A stretch of 64,000 bases of DNA from Cyrtodaria siliqua (GCA_037043455.1 JAWPHD010005112.1:106527-170526), one strand, 5' to 3'; numbered from the stretch's first letter, positions 1 through 13,115 are shown. The notes: a model not told the origin generated them from the sequence alone. Translations and numbers: made by a program.

Positions 1-2
1 CT

Positions 3-488
3 TATTTACATCCAGGTTCTCATTCTTCCATTGATTTAACAATATGCGATCAAACACTCTTGATGGATTTTTCGTGGAGTGTTGGTGACGACCTATGTGG
101 AAGTGACCACTTCCCCTTATTTCTTGAAAATATCGGCCCTCCACTTCTCGAAAAAACGCAACGATGGAAACTTCGCAAAGCGGATTGGGATTCGTTTCAA
201 TCTCCTTGTGAGGAACAGTTAAAGCCTTCCGTTTTCGAGGATGTCGAAGACGCAACTGCTTTTTTTACCAAAACCCGTCATGATATAGCTGATCAAACTA
301 TTCCAAAAGCCTTGGCAAATCCAAAACGCCCACATAAACCACGGTACGATGATGACTGCAAAAAGGCAGTCAGCGATCGTAAAGCTGCATTGAATGCTTT
401 TAACTTGCGGCCAAATCTAGATACTTTTAGAGTTTTTCGTGCGAAAGCCCGTCGTACTATTAAGGATAGCAAGAGGAAATCCTGGTGA
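3..488 (+). pseudogene. C-terminal part of LINE APE-type endonuclease and linker
   Basis: An open frame runs from base 3 to a TGA at 486-488. It contains SIDLTI followed by WSV and GSDHFP. The last is the conserved SDH motif, whose His closes the active site of APE-like endonucleases in LINEs. The rest (RWKLRKADWD and a basic Lys/Arg-rich tail) resembles the linker between endonuclease and RT in I-like and Jockey-like ORF2 proteins. The beginning of the domain lies outside the window. The stop at 486 separates it from the RT part; the same frame reopens just downstream, so this is nonsense decay and not a separate gene. Confidence 0.8.
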
Positions 489-1760
489 TCTTATGTCATT
501 AGGCTGAACTCTCGTTCATCTCTTAAGAAGACGTGGGACATGGTCCGAAAAATAAACGGTCAAGGTAATTCTAGTTGTGTAAATCATCTTAAAACTGATA
601 ATGAGGATATTACTTCTGTCAAAGATATTACGAACACTTTGGCAGAAACTTTTTCTAAAAACTCTTCTTCTGAAAATTGTCAACCAAATTTTCTAAAAAA
701 TAAGAAACTAAAAGAACATAAGAAGCTGAATTTCAATTCTAAAAATTTGGAGAAATACAATAAACTGTTCACTCTCAAAGAACTTCGAGAATCCCTTAAA
801 AAGGCTCATGATACATCAGCTGGTCCTGATGATATCAATTATCAATTATTAAAACATTTACCTGGAACCTGTCTCTCTAGACTTCTTGATATATTTAATA
901 AGGTTTGGCTGACGGGAAACTTCCCCGATTCTTGGCGGGAAGCAATCGTTATTCCAGTCCCCAAACCCGGAAAGGATCATACGGACCCAATAAATTATCG
1001 CCCAATTGCTTTAACGAGTTGTTTATGTAAAACCATGGAACGAATGATTAATGAGAGACTCGTTTGGTACCTGGAGTCCAACAAACTGATAACAAAGTAT
1101 CAAAGTGGATTTCGTCGCCAACGAGGCACAACAGGCAATCTCATACGATTTGAATCGTTTATTAGGGAAGCTTTCATAAAAAAAGAACATCTAGTCGCTG
1201 TATTTTTTTACTTGGAGAAAGTTATGATACTGCATGGAAGTAAGGTATTATGAATGATCTTCATGACCTTGGTCTTGGAGGCCGATTACCCATTGTTATA
1301 GAGAAAGTCTTAGATGATAGACAGTTTTGTGTCCGAATGGGTTCAACCCTCTCTGACATTCATGAACAGGAGATGGGTGTGCCACAGGGCAGCATACTCT
1401 CTGTCACCCTTTTTAATATAAAAATTAATAGTATAGTTAAATGCATCAATCCGGGTGTGGATTGCTGTCTATATGTTCACGACTTTGTTATATGTTATCG
1501 TGCAAAAAACATGAACACTATTGAGAGACAACTTCAACAATGTCTCAATAAACTTCAGACCTGGTCTGATAAAAATGGTTTTAAATTTTCTAAATCTAAA
1601 ACTAATTGATTGTATGCATTTTTGTCAACTACGTAAACATCATGAAGACCCTCATCTAACACTGGATGGCTCACCAATACCAGTAGTTGATGAGACAAAA
1701 TTCCTTGGTCTTATTTTCTACCGTAAATTAACGTTTATACCACGCCTTAAATAATTAAAG
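489..1760 (+). pseudogene. LINE reverse transcriptase domain, frameshifted and catalytically dead
   Basis: Pieces in two frames (540-1253, 1250-1609, then back to the first frame to 1754) give classical RT blocks: AGPDDINYQLLKHLP, YRPIALTSCLCKTMERM, YQSGFRRQRGTTGNL, VPQGSILS and LDGSPIPVVDETKFLGL. In motif A the first catalytic Asp is replaced (FFYLEK where FFDLEK is usual) and a frameshift follows at about 1230. In motif C the usual YxDD reads YVHD near 1475. Both metal-binding sites are therefore damaged. A further frameshift near 1600 returns reading to the first frame. Assignment as RT is secure from motif order; the clade is less certain. Confidence 0.9.
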
Positions 1761-3162
1761 GCAAAGTGCCTTAAAGCTCTTAATTTACTTAAAGTTGTAG
1801 CAAACACTAACTGGGGAGCGGATCGTAAAGTCCTCTTGCAACTTTACAGATCTCTGATCAGATCCAAGCTGGATCGGCTCGATAGTATATGGATCGACTC
1901 GCAAGTCGTACTTGCAGATGCTCGACCCTATACATAATCAAGGATTACGACTCACCTTAGGTGCATTTCGTACGTCACCAGCTGAAAGTCTATATGTTGA
2001 AGCTAATGAACCATCACTGTCTCATAGACAGGACAAATAAGCTCTTCAATACGCCATTAAATTAAAGTATAGCCCTTCAAACCCAACTTTCGATAATGTT
2101 TTTAATCCAAGTTGTGAACCTCTTTTTGATCGAAAACCGAAGGCCATTCGATCATTTGGTCTTCGTATTAAACCAAAATTAAGAGACACTGAAATCGACC
2201 TAAATATGATTGTACAAAGTACCGCAAATTCCACCGTGGACTTTGGAAACACTTTGGAAACACCAACAATTATTTTTGATCTGTGTAATAGTAATTAATC
2301 CAGTACAGACCCTACTGTCTTTCAAAGCAAATTTAATGAAGTTAAATCGAAATACAGTAACTTTCAACATATATACACAGATGGTTCTAAAAATGGAGAT
2401 AAGGTAGCTGCAGCAGCTGTTATTCACAAACACAGCATAAAGAGCCGCCTGCCTGACAAGGCCTTTATCTTTTCAGCTGAACTTAAGGCAATTGAACTTG
2501 CCTTAAATTATATTCAGGAATCTGATGATGACCATGTTGTAATATTTTCTGATTCCCTTTCATCTCGTCAAGCACTAGGTAATATGAAACATGATAACCC
2601 AGTTGTGCTTCAACTTTTATAAAAGTACAATTCTCTTATAATTGATAATGTTATTACTTTCTGCTGGCTTCCAAGCCATGTAGGAATACGTGGTAATGAT
2701 AGAGCTGATAGTGCTGCTAAAGCAGCATTAGGTTTACATATATCTGATACCAAATTACCTTAAACTGATTTTAAAAGTTGTATTAACACATATATTCTTA
2801 ACTCTTGGCAAGCCTCTTGGGATTTGTCGGTTAACAATAAACTCCATTCAATTAAACCGTTACTCGGAGAATGGCGTTCTTCTAGTATACCCATTCGTCG
2901 AGAGGAAGTTGTCCTAGCCCGGTGCAGAATAGGGCATACACGTTATACTCATTCATATTTAGTACAAGGTGAGCAATTACCAGAATGTATACCCTGCTTT
3001 GCAACGTTAACGGTCAAACACATATTGCTGGAATATGTAGACTTTGATCCTATGCGGCAAAGGTACTACAATGTTAATACTATGACCGAGTTATTTAATA
3101 CTATAGATTTTAGTCTAGTTTTAGATTTCCTGAAGGAAGTCAGACTATATAAATCATTATAA
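1761..3162 (+). pseudogene. LINE connector, RNase H domain and C-terminal Cys/His region
   Basis: After the RT thumb region (about 1765-2280, several stops) one frame reads YTDGSKNGDK, FSAELKAIELAL, FSDSLSSRQAL and WLPSHVGIRGNDRAD. These hold the D, E, D and final H/D positions of RNase H. The RNase H part spans about 2365-2740. Stops at 2298 (TAA), 2620 and 2761 interrupt it. The C-terminal 112-residue stretch (2824-3162) contains CIPCFATLTVKHILLEY, a CxxC...H pattern in which the last Cys of the usual CCHC-like group appears as Tyr. It ends in TAA at 3160-3162. Confidence 0.88.
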
Positions 3163-3382
3163 TATGTTCTTGTATATATTTACTTTTTTTATATACCCGT
3201 TTTCGGGCATTTGTTGATTTACATATATAGTTTATATTACTACCATATCATCCCTTATTTTTTAATAGTTTTATCTTGATATATTTACATTATTTTTTAA
3301 TTAATCCTTCATTTCTTCATCTTTCGTCAGTTTTCTGCACACAATATGACCTATTTATGTGGCGACGTGCCGTAAAACACCA

Positions 3383-3402
3383 TTCATTCATTCATTCATT
3401 TA
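3383..3402 (+). repeat. LINE 3' tail, CATT microsatellite
   Basis: Four to five ATTC/CATT units directly follow the sequence ACGTGCCGTAAAACACCATT. The same ending, ACGTAAAACACCAT, is found in a SINE fragment at 55270-55475, which suggests the SINE was mobilised by this LINE type. Confidence 0.8.
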
Positions 3403-3403
3403 A

Positions 3404-4257
3404 CAACAATCACACGACGAGCTGTTCAGATTTTAAGGCAAATGATGATTGAGTCGCATCTATCCCCTTTAAATCCAGAACGTTGGTCTCAGGAAGAATG
3501 TGAATTGAATGTGGTGTTAAACTCTTCTGTGATTCCGTTTAAAAACCAAATGACATTCGTAGGTTGTCCTTTATTTTTACTATTAAGCAAGAGTTGTTGA
3601 TTGCTCTCTAATTCAATTCAATATCTTCTCAGTTATTATATGTCTAACATGTTATAACAATTATCTATCTCACAAAGGGGACTTGTCGGTAATTGAAATA
3701 AACCCACAGAATACGAATGTGTTTTCTGGAAAATGAACAAACATAATTAAATCAAGTAGTATGTTTAAGTGGAGACGAATTTGACATAACTGGGATCAAG
3801 CCACTTATCTCATCAAAGTTTGAACATAATGGATGGTTGTCAATCAGTGTGTCTACCATACTTAAAGCAAATGAACCCAAACGGTAATGCATGCATAATT
3901 GACCACAGAAACCAGCAAGCAAGCTCGTATTCACTTTCCGAAACATCTCGTTCAATAATAATAATTTGTCATACACATTCACTTACTTAATGCGTATATT
4001 ATAAACGTTGGATTCCGACATTTAAACATTGGTCAGTGGAATATGTATACTGCAGCAGCACACATTGTTAAACATTTCAGAAGATGTCACGATGGTGAAT
4101 TTAAATACTTTAATTAGTCAGGTTATTTAGAACCACCCCAGATGGCGAGAGGGATACATACACATCCATGAACTGTGGTCTAAGTTTATCATTGACTAGA
4201 TATCCATTGTTATTTAACACGCTCTTATGCTATACTCCGACACGCCCATTATTTTCT
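3404..4257. other. Non-coding stretch
   Basis: AT-rich sequence without recognisable coding, RNA or repeat structure. Short ORFs here have no motif and look like chance. Confidence 0.6.
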
Positions 4258-4447
4258 TAATAAATACTGAAAATGGGATCCCTTTGAAGCAACAAACACA
4301 AGCAAGAGATATAATTAGCAGACACTGTTTTATTGAGTATGTTCATGAGAGGTAATGTAAATAGCAACACCGCTTACGGCTTATGCGACATCTACTTTAA
4401 AGCCATACATACTAGGCGTGATGATCCCAAAGAACCAGTAAGTAATA
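4258..4447 (-). repeat. Hairpin repeat family D, copy 1
   Basis: Minus-strand copy of a dispersed repeat of roughly 200-260 bp. It carries the family landmarks: ACTGGTTCTTTGGGATC at its start, a CTCATGAACA core, an AATAAA-containing loop, and a GGATCCC...CAGTATTTATTA end. The stem arms of the AATAAA hairpin are partly eroded in this copy. Compare copies at 50030, 55731 and 37745. Confidence 0.7.
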
Positions 4448-6484
4448 ACATTACTGATTTGTAGTTGGTGGAAATATGTTATGGCCGCCGCGCAGCTCTA
4501 AACAAAAGCTACAAAGTCCTCATCCGACGGACATTCTAGAGGTTAAGGCAAATGTTTTTTCTAAGGACACACCGAAGAAATCCATTTGCGCATGCACCGT
4601 GAGGCTCAAAAGCATGACCTTAAGAATACGACTCCACCGTCTTTTCCACTTAACCACCAATGCCAAATCCTTCTTTCAAGCAAAATTATGCGATATTTGC
4701 CGTCTGATGTACATAACTACTTCGTTTGATTCGTCGCTTTTATTATTTGACGGTGTATGGTTTTATGGCTGACGTACATTAAACACTCTGTTGACTTCGT
4801 GCTTCTGCATGTTCTGGGTCTGACATTGAGTAGGATGCCATGCACTTTAAACTGACGCGTAAGCTTGATTAATAGCAACGCCTGTCTACTAAATCGAATT
4901 AACCTTCTTTTGCTATAGCAAAACAAATTGATAACAAATGTGCATTTGATTCGTGTCTATATTAGTGTTATTAAGTGTACTTGAACAAGTTGTCAAACTT
5001 TAAACGGATCTTGTGCGATTGATAAACTAACAACACGTTAGATAAATATATCGACTTTATGTCTAGCTTTGCTGTGAAAAAAATAAAATAAAGTAATATA
5101 TATTATGTAATATAGCAGTTTATAATAACACCTTTCAACACGTACGCTGCAACCCGTCATTTATCATTTTGATACTTTAATACAAGCACATTATCACATT
5201 GCTTTTTACTCATATTTGCTAAATTATATAGTTACCTATCCATTAATTAATCCTGCATTTAGTATTTTTTTAAAGAAATATAGACTTTTAAATACTCATA
5301 GGTGCATCATTAACAAGCAACGACATAGCTATAAAGCAGTTATATTACCACTCATGAAATATATCCCTAATTATCAGGTTTTACTTTCATTTATGCTATC
5401 CCTCTTTATATGTTTGCCTATGCATACATTTAGACAATCCAAAAGTTGTCATAACATACTCTGTTCTGTAATTACCTCGAATGTAATATGTTTACAGAAC
5501 TGGTAACGTATATAATTAGTTTTCAACATTTACTTGGACTGGACGTTTGTACGAGGTGAATGTAAAAGACACTCTAGACTAGAAATGGAAGGCGTGTGTA
5601 TCATGTATCCGAACGCGCCAATGTAACCGCAGCTTATATTGGGGGTCCTGTAAATTAACAAGACCCCAGTTGTCAATCATTTATCCATTTCAACCAATCA
5701 AACCAGAAATATACCTCCGACAAACAACAGCACGTGTACAAAGCACGTGCAACTATGTTATATTAACTATTGTCAATATACTCCGACATCAACAATAGGG
5801 AGGAGCTATCGAAATACTGGCGACATGGGAACTGGCAATGGCTACACTGATAACGATTATCCTTGTCTTGTGTGTTTACCACACTGAATAGTTACAATCT
5901 TACTCAGACTATCGACATCTACAGCGGATACATTTGTCAAGATATCTGTGAGTTTTTGTTTCCGAACGTACAATTAATTTATTTTATTGACCTACGCCCA
6001 TGCGGATTTACTTGCAAGTGATTTGAGAGGTGTGAATGCCAAAATATTGTTTTATATTCCTCTGTGGTATTTGCTGTTTGCCTGACTACACCGGAATTTA
6101 CGAATACGTATTAATTTCTCTTTATGTAAACTGTGTATTCTGTACCATACAATGTCAATATATTCTTAATAGTATCATGTGGACGGAATAAAGCCTCATA
6201 TTTTATCTTTATATCACGACAGAAGAATACTCTGCAGTTTGTATGCTGATGAGTTACACATCTAGACACACAATTTATTCTCACGTATACATGAACAAAA
6301 TGCAATCTTAACGCAAGCGATATCCGGAAAACTCCATCCTTAAATGGCTGTTGCTATATGTTGGCGTTCGTAAAGCACTTCTGTTCCAATCTTACCATAA
6401 ACAGTAGCAATGAAACACGGACTATCAAAGAATCACTAGAATGCTTTTAGCAATGCTAATCTTGAACAAAGAAAAGCTAATAAG
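4448..6484. other. Non-coding stretch
   Basis: No gene recognised. At 5690-5840 there are CCAAT-like motifs (AACCAATCAAA) and paired CACGTG E-boxes (AGCACGTGTACAAAGCACGTG). They precede a 17-codon frame at 5838-5891 that reads like a signal-peptide start but stops at once. This might be a promoter remnant; support is weak. Confidence 0.4.
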
Positions 6485-7800
6485 CTCAATAGGAAGAGTA
6501 GCATTGACAGAAGACAGTCCCTCCAACAAGTATTACAATGCAAAGGTGATTAAAAAAGTACATCATAAACACATTCAGTAAAAAAACACATAACAAACAT
6601 ATAAGGGTTGACAACGGGGGTACCGCCTTGGAACGGTTGTGTGGCAAAAGGGACCACAGGGAAGTTTAAACCGGTTCAAGGGTGCACCAAGCCTCACTCT
6701 TACCCTGTCATCATGCCTAAACAAAGGACAGTGTAAATAAACATAATTACCGCCGAGTTAACCCCTTACCTTTTTGAGAAAGCGTAGATAGGTGTAATAA
6801 GAAAAAATTGTTCATGCATATAATATATCAAAAAAATAAGTTAAACCTAAAAAGCTAATCTCATATGAACTCAATGACTTGTCTGAAGTCAGAGCATCAA
6901 TGGAAAAAACCGTAAAAGGCACGACAAACCGGACATACATCAGCCGGTTCCCGTTGCACAATCAAAGAGGAAAGCATAATTGTAAACTGTAGAAGGGTTT
7001 ACAATTAAGCATATAGTGCACCGTAAACTACTTCGGTCGTAACCTCTGTTTATAACTGTTCTAATAATTTTAATCAATAATTAATGACTATTTTCACGAC
7101 AGATAATCTTTCTTAGTTTGTAAATCACATCTCCATAAAAGACGGGGCGTGATAAACATTGTCGCAGAAGTGTTTTAAGATTGCCATTATATTTGTCGAG
7201 GAGATCAGTGTTACGATAATTAAACTTCAAAAAAGTCTTACGTAATTTATGGTCAATGTAACCCTGTTGGAGGAGTTTTCAGTAATGTTAAGATTACCAA
7301 GGCTATTGTCCTCAACAGGGCTACAAGCTAAATGACAAATTACCTGAGAAATGTACACGTCATAAGAAGCAGTATTGGGCACATCCCCATCTAAATGTGG
7401 ATAATTCACAATATCGAAATATGTAAGTTAAGAAACGGAGTGACAGAATCTGAAATGTTAGCTTTATTGAGTTTTAGTTCTGGAGGATAAATGTTAGGAT
7501 CCATAGAAGAAATGAAAGGATTATCCAAATTAAGTATATCATCCAGATAACGTGAGGTGTTATTAAAAGCGTCGATGACATTAGCCTTTGTAACTGGAGA
7601 AAGACCTAACATAGAGTCACGTTCGTAGCAATATACAAACAAAACCGCAACTAGGGATAAACAGTTAGTACCCATAAGAAAGCCAACGGTTTGCTTATAA
7701 ACGGTACGGCGGAACCTGACAAAATGTTGTCTGACAAGAATGATAGTGATTCACAAACTTGTCCGTAATGTGTAACCGTCGGAATCACTGTTGTCGAGTG
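6485..7800 (-). mobile_element. YLDD-type reverse-transcriptase element (family C), 5'-truncated copy
   Basis: On the minus strand the copy runs from an RT core (about 7790) through a C-terminal domain to a 3' UTR ending near 6485. The 3' part matches other copies at 27470-28245 and 34378-35385: a TACCGCCTTGGAACGGT block, GTTTAAACCGGTT, and an end rich in GTAGCATT. Elements with this RT are common in bivalve and cnidarian genomes. I suspect a Penelope-like or related lineage, but the clade cannot be fixed here. Frameshifts and stops show it is dead. Confidence 0.8.
6950..7790 (-). pseudogene. RT palm with YLDD motif and C-terminal domain (family C)
   Basis: The minus strand reads HFVRFRRTVYKQTVGFLMG, then TNCLSLVAVLFVYCYERD, then NTSRYLDDILNLDNP. 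YLDD is the RT motif C with both Asp residues present. LKLNKANISDSVTPFLNL follows, and after a frameshift at about 7407 comes NYPHLDGDVPNTASYDVYIS, matching the LDGDVP/SYGVYISQL block of the better copy at 34881-35384. An in-frame TGA lies near 7766. The N-terminal half of the RT, including motif A, is missing here but seen at 32361-32705. Confidence 0.85.
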
Positions 7801-8876
7801 TCTAATATAACACAATCTGACATCTACACAAAGAGAACGACCTTTTGTTTATCCCTAGGTCGTAAATACATAACATTATAATCATGCACATACACTTGGA
7901 GTCGTGTTAGTGAATGGGTCAAAGATGAATCTGTGCAGAGTTAATACTAAAATAAAAAGAGGAGATCATTATTATAACATAATAAAACGAGACCAAACAC
8001 TTCGACTGTCCATATTTAGTAAATACATACACACATATCCAAGCATTTTTGGTTGATTTATTGAATAAACCAAATACGAAACATGTGCAGCCATTCTTTG
8101 AAAACGTTCCAAAACTATCGAAATAACATGTTCTCCGTTCGGTGACACAAACTCATGTCGCAGACGACGGCATGATGCTGTTCTACAGAATATAAACTTT
8201 GAATAGCATGTTCAATCGTAGCAGGATTTATAAGAATTATTATATATATCTTTATCTAGGTAATTCTTTTCTACAAAGGTATGTTTACACGCCCTGGTGC
8301 AGATGCATCTATGCACGGCAAGCACTTAAATTATAAGAAAAAAAGAAAGAAAACAAGAACAAACTAAGCAAACTTTGAAATCGGCAATATTATTATGTCC
8401 ATGCTGCGTAGACGGCAGGCTTGCGCAGGTGATGACACGCTTGATGACAGAGGATTGTAACTTTTTAACATGATGAGTGTGATGGACACAACAAAAATGA
8501 AATTGTATTATCTCACTTTCTACCTGTTAAACAAATTTGCAATACAGTTTAACACAGTCTTGCTTATTAAATAAAAAAAAGTGTTGAGACTTTATTAATG
8601 TTTTCCAACATAGCAACAGCATTGATTTAAATGTTGAATGCTGACCAACATTTGCTATTAGTTACATAAACAAGTTAGCTTGACGTGATAATTGGCGTAA
8701 TTTACGACAGGCCCTTTACTCGGAAATGTTTCATGGATCTGTTAATGTATGGCTATCAGTCGGAGGTGAGATTCCGCCATGGAATATCGTTATATGTTGT
8801 ATACAGGAACGTTGAATGGCGTATTATTAAATAAAATGAGTTGAGATTTTTACTTTTTAAAGCATAAATTCATTAC
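7801..8876. other. Non-coding stretch
   Basis: AT-rich, no recognisable gene or repeat family. Confidence 0.6.
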
Positions 8877-9065
8877 CACCCAAATGTTTGATTTTGTTTG
8901 TTTTTGCATATATCTGTGTTGTTTTGTTTTATCAGCTAATCAATATGTTTCGCCACCCACCGCGCAATCATCCCACCACCTTATCATCACTATCACCCGA
9001 ATGTTTGTTTTTTGTTTGATTTTACATATGTCTGTGTTGTTTTGTTTTATCAAATCTACACCTAT
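8877..9065 (+). repeat. Tandem duplication, unit about 119 bp, 1.6 copies
   Basis: The block ACCCAAATGTTTGATTTTG...TCTGTGTTGTTTTGTTTTATCA at 8877 recurs at 8996 with a few changes. Direct local duplication. Confidence 0.75.
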
Positions 9066-9574
9066 ATCAATGATGCACCGCCGCCCTGTCCCCCATTGGT
9101 TCATTAATTTGGATATTAAAATTTTAATTTGAAGGCAATTATTTACATATAAAACAATTTAGATTAAATTCAGATACACATATGAAATATCAATAAAAAT
9201 ACTGAAATGAGGCCACAAAAGAAATTGACAGATACCCCCTCCTCCGAGTTGATTTCGACCACACATTTCTTTAAAATGATTTTGGATTAAAACTTATAAA
9301 AAAAATCACACCATGTCCCAAATTTTACTATAATTTGTATGAGATTCTACCAATAATTTTCTATCGGCCCGACTTTCTATACCATCCCGTCCCCCAACCC
9401 CACCCCCACATTGCTATAACCTTGTTTTCTGATGATATATACTTGCTATATATTTTATTACTCTCTGAAAAATCGAATAGTCGAGCTGAGTTGTTCTCCG
9501 ACAGCTCTTGTTATATATCACAGTAGCGTAGCCAGTGCAATGTAGCGCGGTAACTTCTACCCGTGCTTGCAATC
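9066..9574. other. Non-coding stretch
   Basis: AT-rich, no recognised feature. Confidence 0.5.
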
Positions 9575-10105
9575 AGAACCTTTATTCATTCCGATCTTCG
9601 AAGATCGCTGAGCACGATATATACAGATATCGAAGGTACATACTTTTGTCTTGGATTTCCTTACTCCTTACGGGTGGTTTGACTACTCCAGCCTTTAAAG
9701 GTTGTGAGTATTGTTTAATCCCTCTTAGGATGTATTGCCTGATTTTTAATTTAGGCTGTTAACTGCTACCGGTGATATGCAGGCTTCATTAGCTCTGATC
9801 CCAACCAAATTCAATTTTATTTCGGCCATTGTTTTCTCGTTTAGGGTAAAGCTTTTTGTTATAAATGGGACCATACACCGCTGGCCATGGACTGTTGTGA
9901 GAATACCGCATTGAAGGTTCCCTGGTTTCCGCCGTATGAATAGCGTCTTCGGATAACATACAATTCTGCTCTATTGACATGATAGCAAGAACTTTTCACT
10001 ACCGTTCATGAACAGTCTCAATCAAACCGAGACTGCAATATTTCTTTCTATTTAACGTGTTCGTCGATTTCTTAAGTTCTTCTGTCACACTTTTTGTCAT
10101 ACAAC
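9575..10105 (+). repeat. Hairpin repeat family A, copy 1 (longest)
   Basis: About 530 bp. It matches the copy at 57245-57762 almost end to end: GATCTTCGAAGATCGCTGAG, TTTGACTACTCCAGCC, ATACAGGCTTCAT, GGGACCATACACC, and the ending CATGAACAG + TCTC...GAGACTG + CAATATTTC...CATAC. The AATAAA-region hairpin is intact (CAGTCTC paired with GAGACTG around a CAAAC loop). No ORF is conserved between copies. Confidence 0.8.
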
Positions 10106-12682
10106 GATGGCATGTTGATAAGGAATTACGTTGTGTACTTGAAGTATATAATAAGTGTAAATTGAGTTTTAAATCTGAAGCATACATTGATACCTACCGT
10201 GTAACATTGATATTTTCCGTGTAATCTCAGACAATATTTAACAACATTCAGAATATCAGCACATACCTAGAACTGAAAGATATTGTCAATTACACACTAT
10301 TGATTTTGAAGATGCATACCATTTTATTTTGATGTGCCCTTGTTGCAAAAACAATAAATCCTTTCAAAAGAAACTTTGACCATATAACTTGATAATGATG
10401 ACACCATTATGTATAATTGCCCTAGAGTCAATTAATTACTAACTGTGTTATGTAACATATACCATATTTAAGAAGTAATCTCAAATCAGCTTACAACAAA
10501 TATCAAAGAACCAGGGGAAGTATACGTTACCGGAAAATGCTGGTTTTGATAGAAAACAGATTTAAAATTAGATTAAAATGAAAAATATCTGAAAATAACT
10601 TGTTTCAGTTATTTTGAGAAAAAAACAAAACACCTAAAACTGTAATAACCTAAAGTTATTTCAAAACTAATTTAACCAAGTTACACTCCTAACGGCATTT
10701 TATACGTCGTCATTTTAACCCATAAAGGCACGAGCGTGTCAACCCAAATTAAGCTTCTTTTTCAAACATGAACTCACAATTCAAATGCACGTTATTTCAT
10801 ATTAAGCGCGAAAACATTTATGCTGTTTCCTAGGCTGCCACAAATACGTCAACGGAATCAGAACTCCATGTTATCGAAATCTCTCCCATCTTTGGAGCGC
10901 CGGTACCATTTAAAAACTAAATCACTTGGAACTGTTGGCTTTGTTGAAGTTGTCCAACGTTTGTTTTGTTTTTCCCTAATTTCACACAAAACTTAACTCA
11001 AAACGTAATGTTACCACGGTATTCTGTTAATTAATTTGCTGTCATATTGTTTCGGGAAGCAGTTTAGTTAGTAATGATACTTGTTGTTTGTTAGGTTATT
11101 ATTATACCGTGACGGATATGACATGAACAATTAACGTGCACATTGTACAGTCGGCATAGGTGTGGTAGCATACGAAATGGCATAGATGTTCGCGAGTTTG
11201 ATATGAAAAAATGGGCATTTAAAATTTGAGTATTTTAAGCACAAACGGCTAAATGTGTCCCGCACCTCTCTCTCGTTAATGAGTTATTGTGACGACGTAT
11301 ACAATGCTTTTATATAAACTAATACCAACTGTCCCATAAGGAATACATCGATAAAGTATAGTGTGTGTAAACTATATTGTTAACTATTAAATAATAACGA
11401 TTATATAGCAAAAGTCTTTATCATCTTGTATACCGACATGTAGAGTAGTTGTAAACATTTCAAACCGTTGATATACCCTGCCACTTAACCTATGTTCGTG
11501 AGTGCACGTTAACATTATGATACAAGTGTGAGTGTCGATAACAGCCCGATATTAAGTTTAAGGATGTTTGTGGTTAATAAAATGATGATGTCGAACCCGA
11601 GATACGTTGCATGTATGTTAGTTCTTAATCACGTGCGATTTGTTTTGCATGAATCACATTTAATTTATTGATATAATCGGATCATGATCAAACTATACAT
11701 TAAATCGACAATATTATGGGGTAAACTGTATTAAAATATTGTCTTTTGCGTCGGTATATCAGTCGTGTAATGTAGGCAACTTTGTTATACAGCGACGCGT
11801 TTACGGTGCCGTTAAACACAATTTGCGACCGCTAACGAATAATATGCTGTCACAAAGGTCAACATTTCAATACGGGTTTACCTATTCTAAAGCATTTGAG
11901 TGTTTTTGATAGCTTTTCTCAAAAACGTTTCAAAAATAAAACTAGATGACGTCACGTTATTGACGGTTTAACGAATGACTGGATTTACGATGGCTTATGT
12001 ACTATTTAATAGTTTGTTGTTGTTATTTATTTATTTTTATGAAATTGTTGAACTTCAACAATCGGATTGCAGGATTTGTTTCAAGTGTGTTAGAACTAAG
12101 GTTTATTGAACTGAACGCGTTAGTTTATTTTACCGCATTACGTTGTCCCGCCTTAATTCCATTATTTTTATTTTAATGATTTTATAACGTATGCAAATTA
12201 ATACTCGGACCACGTAATGGTATTTCGGTTACTCGACTTGCAGTACACACTAAACATATGAAAACAATAAAAAATGCAGTTATGTAATGGATATCATTAT
12301 TTTTGTTATTTGGCTAGTCACGTCGATTATTTTTCAATTCTCAGGTACATTAATGGCTAGTAAGAAATAATATTTTTTTCCTGTTTGCATTCATTCTATT
12401 TCTATTTAAGTCTGATCATTTTAGAAACACGTTAAACCAAACAGTATACTTCATATAACATATTAGTAATTGTTAACTATATTGCACAACTTGTGTATAA
12501 AATACACATGTAAAATATTATATGCAAAGTAAGGTAGCAAAATTGAAAGTCTTTAAAAATACCATCTACTAACATGTTTACTAACATATTTAAAGACAAA
12601 CATATTGAATTAAAAACATGTATCATTGATATGGCTTATTACCACGTCAAGACTGTCGTTTGTCCCATTAAATAATATAATT
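10106..12682. other. Non-coding stretch
   Basis: AT-rich DNA with no ORF, RNA gene or clear repeat recognised on either strand. Confidence 0.6.
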
Positions 12683-12775
12683 AAAGTAGCTATCCCGGCC
12701 ACAACAGCTAAATGATACAACATATGTACACTGTTTCTTAACCTACTGACGACGAGGTTTATAAACTACTAGTAC
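12683..12775 (+). repeat. Relict of the sequence forming the 24.5-25.1 kb palindrome arms
   Basis: AAAGTAGCTAT, CAACAGC, CAACATAT and ACTGACGACG in this order match the palindrome arm at 24631-24705 at moderate identity. This shows the arm sequence belongs to a dispersed family. Confidence 0.6.
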
Positions 12776-12889
12776 CTTCGATAGATTATTATACATATTA
12801 ACATGCCATGCATTGACATATGTGTATTGAAATTGCATAAACGATTGAAATAAAATGTTGTATAATTAAAACAATAATTACGAATGGTG

Positions 12890-13115
12890 AATTTCACCAG
12901 AGATAACTCAGAATACCCATATTCGATTTAAATATATACATGTTTAGTACCACAGCTCCTTAATACGGTCTACAAGATCACATGATTGTTCGTTTACTCT
13001 ATGTTATCTATGTTATCTAAATCGCAACATTATGTAATTAGATTTTTTAATGCTCCTTCATTTTAGATACACTGCACATAGATTTCAATATACGCACGAC
13101 TTAAGAGAACAAAAC
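12890..13115 (+). promoter_or_regulatory. Conserved upstream region with GATA-like sites
   Basis: This block upstream of the first coding exon is conserved in the duplicate (about 53345-53635). Both copies keep AGAGATAACTCAG and TGTTATCTAAATCGCAACA; GATAA and its reverse TTATC fit GATA-factor sites. A TTTTAG just before ATACACTGCACATA could be the acceptor of a 5'-UTR intron, since homology between the copies resumes exactly there. Function is inferred from conservation only. Confidence 0.4.

Larger units (their letters stand above)
1..3403 (+). mobile_element. Degenerate non-LTR retrotransposon (LINE) with RNase H domain, I/Nimb-like
   Basis: Reading along the + strand gives, in order, the end of an APE-type endonuclease (GSDHFP motif), a reverse transcriptase, an RNase H domain, a Cys/His-containing C-terminus, a short AT-rich 3' UTR and an ATTC-repeat tail. 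That order with an RNase H domain is known for the I superclade (I, Nimb and relatives); the exact clade is inferred. The element is cut by the window's left edge. It is inactive: several frameshifts and in-frame stops interrupt the ORF and RT catalytic residues are changed. The tail near 3385-3402 is tandem CATT, as expected for a target-primed element without poly(A). Confidence 0.9.

Noticed and set aside
5838..5891. 17-codon signal-peptide-like frame below CCAAT-like motifs
   Set aside because: Stops immediately and no donor site lies before the stop.
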